From Pseudomonadota bacterium (GTDB lineage: Bacteria; Pseudomonadota; Alphaproteobacteria; SHVP01): a DNA stretch of 44,100 nt. A program made the translations under genes and the position numbers. The notes below the pieces were generated by a model. That model did no database searches. It was not told the DNA's origin and worked only from the letters and a program-made list of their open reading frames with translations. Numbering within the stretch: position 1 is the first letter of the stretch; every line of letters starts with the position of its first letter. The stretch spans positions 1 through 44,100 of the forward strand of contig JAQBYN010000025.1 in the NCBI GenBank assembly GCA_027622715.1, read 5' to 3'. Of this stretch, positions 42,771 to 44,100 are shown piece by piece.

Positions 42771-43256
42771 CTATTGCACGAGGTAAAGGTTGTAGTGGTC
42801 GCCAAAGGCACCGTTTGGAAACACCAAGAGGCGCCCGGTTGCCACGGCCAACGCCGTGTTTAGCCATTCGTAGCGGGTGTCGCCGGTTTCAAACGTGACG
42901 GCGGTGCGCAAGTAGTATTCTCGGGAATCAACCTCTTCACGTCGGCCAATCCGCTTCATCACATCGCGCGGACCGGCCACGATGCCGTCGTAAGTCATCT
43001 GTACCAATGCATCGTCAACGGTTCGCAGCACCATGCGGACGTCGAGACGGGCCGAATCGTCGCGCATGACTAATACGGGATCGGTACCGGTGATGATCTC
43101 ACCGCTGAACCGCGGCCCATCGAACCGACCACTCAGAATGCGGTCAACGCGGCGCCAGCCGCCGGGCGTCTTGCCAATTTCCAGACCAGGCATCGCCTCG
43201 ATCACGAAATGTGTGAGAAACGTTGTTTCCAGCGGCGCAATATCGGGATGCGTCAT
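42771..43256 (-). CDS. DUF3237 family protein, first of a tandem pair
   Basis: A 161-residue protein starting at the ATG 43256, which has GGGAGGG six bases before it; the long open frame upstream of that (to 43571) is the shadow of the ligase gene. PGLEIGKTPGGWRRVDRILSG, GPRFSGEIITGTDP, ARLDVRMVLRTVDDALVQMTYDGI and YNLYLVQ match DUF3237. It is divergent from the acyl-CoA-synthetase-like gene with only 33 bases between the two starts, so both are likely to share a regulatory region. Function unknown. Confidence 0.85.
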   Translation of the reverse strand: MTHPDIAPLETTFLTHFVIEAMPGLEIGKTPGGWRRVDRILSGRFDGPRFSGEIITGTDPVLVMRDDSARLDVRMVLRTVDDALVQMTYDGIVAGPRDVMKRIGRREEVDSREYYLRTAVTFETGDTRYEWLNTALAVATGRLLVFPNGAFGDHYNLYLVQ

Positions 43257-43289
43257 TACGGCCCTCCCCAGCGGTGCTAGCATCTTGGC

Positions 43290-44100
43290 ATGACGCACGA
43301 TCGTTATCACGAAATACGCGCTGCACATCAGTGGCAAATTCCATCGCGCTACAATATTGGCGTCGACATTTGCGACCGGATCGCCGCGACGCACCCGGAC
43401 GCGATAGCGATGGTCTGGGAGGATCTTGCCGGGACCGATCACACGATCACCTATGGATGGCTCCGCGAGCGGAGCAACCGCCTTGCCAACGGGCTGCGCG
43501 CTCAGGGTTTGCAGCGCGGCGACCGGGTCGCCGTGCTGCTCGGACAAAGACCGGAAACCGCGGTTGCCCATATCGCCATCCTCAAGGCCGGTCTGGTCTC
43601 CGTGCCGCTATTCACAGCGTTCGCCGAAGACGCGTTGGCGCACCGCATTGCGAATGCCGGTGCGCGCGCGCTCATCACCGATGCTGAACAGCTACCCAAG
43701 GCCGTGGGCCTGTTGAAACGCGGGCTCGATCTACGTCCCGTCTTGTGCATCGGCGGCGCGGAAAACGGGATATTGGCGTTCGACGCCTTCTTGGACTCCG
43801 GCGCACCGGATTTTCAGCCCGTGGATACCAGCGCCGAGGACGACGCGTTGATTATCTACACATCGGGGACGACCGGACCGCCGAAGGGCGCGCGCCATGC
43901 GCACCGCATGTTGATCGGCCATGACCCAGGCATTCGCTTTGTCCATTATGGCATGAACGAAGGGTCGCCCGACCGCCACTGGTCACCGCAGGATTGGGCC
44001 TGGGTCGCCGGGCTGGTCAATATTCTCTTCGCGTCTTTGCGTCACCGCGTGCCGGTCATCGCGACGGCGCGACGGTTCGACCCCGAATGGGCATGGCGCC
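43290..44100 (+). CDS. AMP-dependent synthetase/ligase, N-terminal part (cut by the window end)
   Basis: The first 270 residues of an acyl-CoA-synthetase-like adenylating enzyme. The ATG at 43290 begins MTHDRYHEI, followed by YNIGVDICDRIAATHPDAIAMVWED, a substrate-activation region AHIAILKAGLVSVPLFTAFAED and the AMP-binding motif IIYTSGTTGPPKGARHAHR at about residue 187-205. HWSPQDWAWVAGL is typical of acetyl/acyl-CoA synthetases of the benzoate or medium-chain type. The rest lies outside. It probably activates an acid to its CoA ester; which acid is not visible. Confidence 0.9.
   Translation, partial: MTHDRYHEIRAAHQWQIPSRYNIGVDICDRIAATHPDAIAMVWEDLAGTDHTITYGWLRERSNRLANGLRAQGLQRGDRVAVLLGQRPETAVAHIAILKAGLVSVPLFTAFAEDALAHRIANAGARALITDAEQLPKAVGLLKRGLDLRPVLCIGGAENGILAFDAFLDSGAPDFQPVDTSAEDDALIIYTSGTTGPPKGARHAHRMLIGHDPGIRFVHYGMNEGSPDRHWSPQDWAWVAGLVNILFASLRHRVPVIATARRFDPEWAWR

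Overview
The window is high-GC DNA, dense with genes, with Shine-Dalgarno-like sites before most starts, short ATGA/GTGA start-stop overlaps within operons and frequent GTG or TTG starts. The families present (LeuCD, MsrB, DUF3179, SBP_bac_5 binding proteins, LLM flavin oxidoreductases, Amidohydrolase_2, DehI-type, DUF3237, several MDR reductases) suggest a free-living, metabolically versatile alphaproteobacterium of Rhodospirillales-like type. This is judged from gene content only. I see no rRNA, tRNA, CRISPR array, insertion sequence or phage gene. No stretch over 300 bases lacks a gene; the longest gaps are about 210 bases (16035-16244), 190 bases (28358-28551) and 174 bases (22948-23113 plus flanks).

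Layout. 1-1766: end of leuC, leuD and a carboxymuconolactone-decarboxylase-family gene. 1763-6085 (minus): a three-gene ABC exporter (ATPase, FtsX-type permease carrying a frameshift, HlyD/MacA-like adaptor). 6206-10382: an MDR reductase and a PuuE-like deacetylase (plus), facing an amidase and a DehI-family protein (minus). 10539-14965: a complete sugar/nucleoside-type ABC importer (binding protein, double ATPase, permease) followed by an isochorismatase-family hydrolase. Together with the PuuE-like protein and the amidase this looks like uptake and breakdown of an amide- or ureide-type nitrogen compound. 14962-16034 (minus): two overlapping half-size permeases. 16245-20058: DUF3179 protein, rhodanese-type sulfurtransferase, bicupin, EamA exporter. 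20165-22947 (minus): LLM oxidoreductase and an orphan oligopeptide-type binding protein with its own terminator.

23114-28357: small lipoprotein, small secreted protein, msrB, a scar in which the start of a zntB-like gene is joined to the end of an mscS-like gene, a CDF metal transporter, an MDR reductase and an MFS drug transporter. 28552-33326: small zinc-ribbon protein, a double nitrilase whose first domain has lost catalytic residues, and a plus-strand operon of CitE-like lyase, isopenicillin-N-synthase-like dioxygenase and an HD-domain protein with PhnZ/MIOX-like metal ligands. 33428-33983: broken NUDIX gene. 34036-38569: Amidohydrolase_2 protein, an unknown protein, a methyltransferase, an MDR reductase. 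38566-42111 (minus): N-acyl-D-amino-acid deacylase-like enzyme and a second orphan binding protein with a strong terminator. 42273-44100: twin DUF3237 proteins divergent from an acyl-CoA-synthetase-like gene that runs off the end.

The most notable points are the paired oxygenase operon (31717-33326), a 13-base sequence shared in the same orientation upstream of two binding-protein genes (10439 and 23064), the all-GC hairpin between the binding protein and ATPase genes (11671-11695), three convergent gene pairs that share the same CTAG for both stop codons, and three damaged genes that record small deletions.
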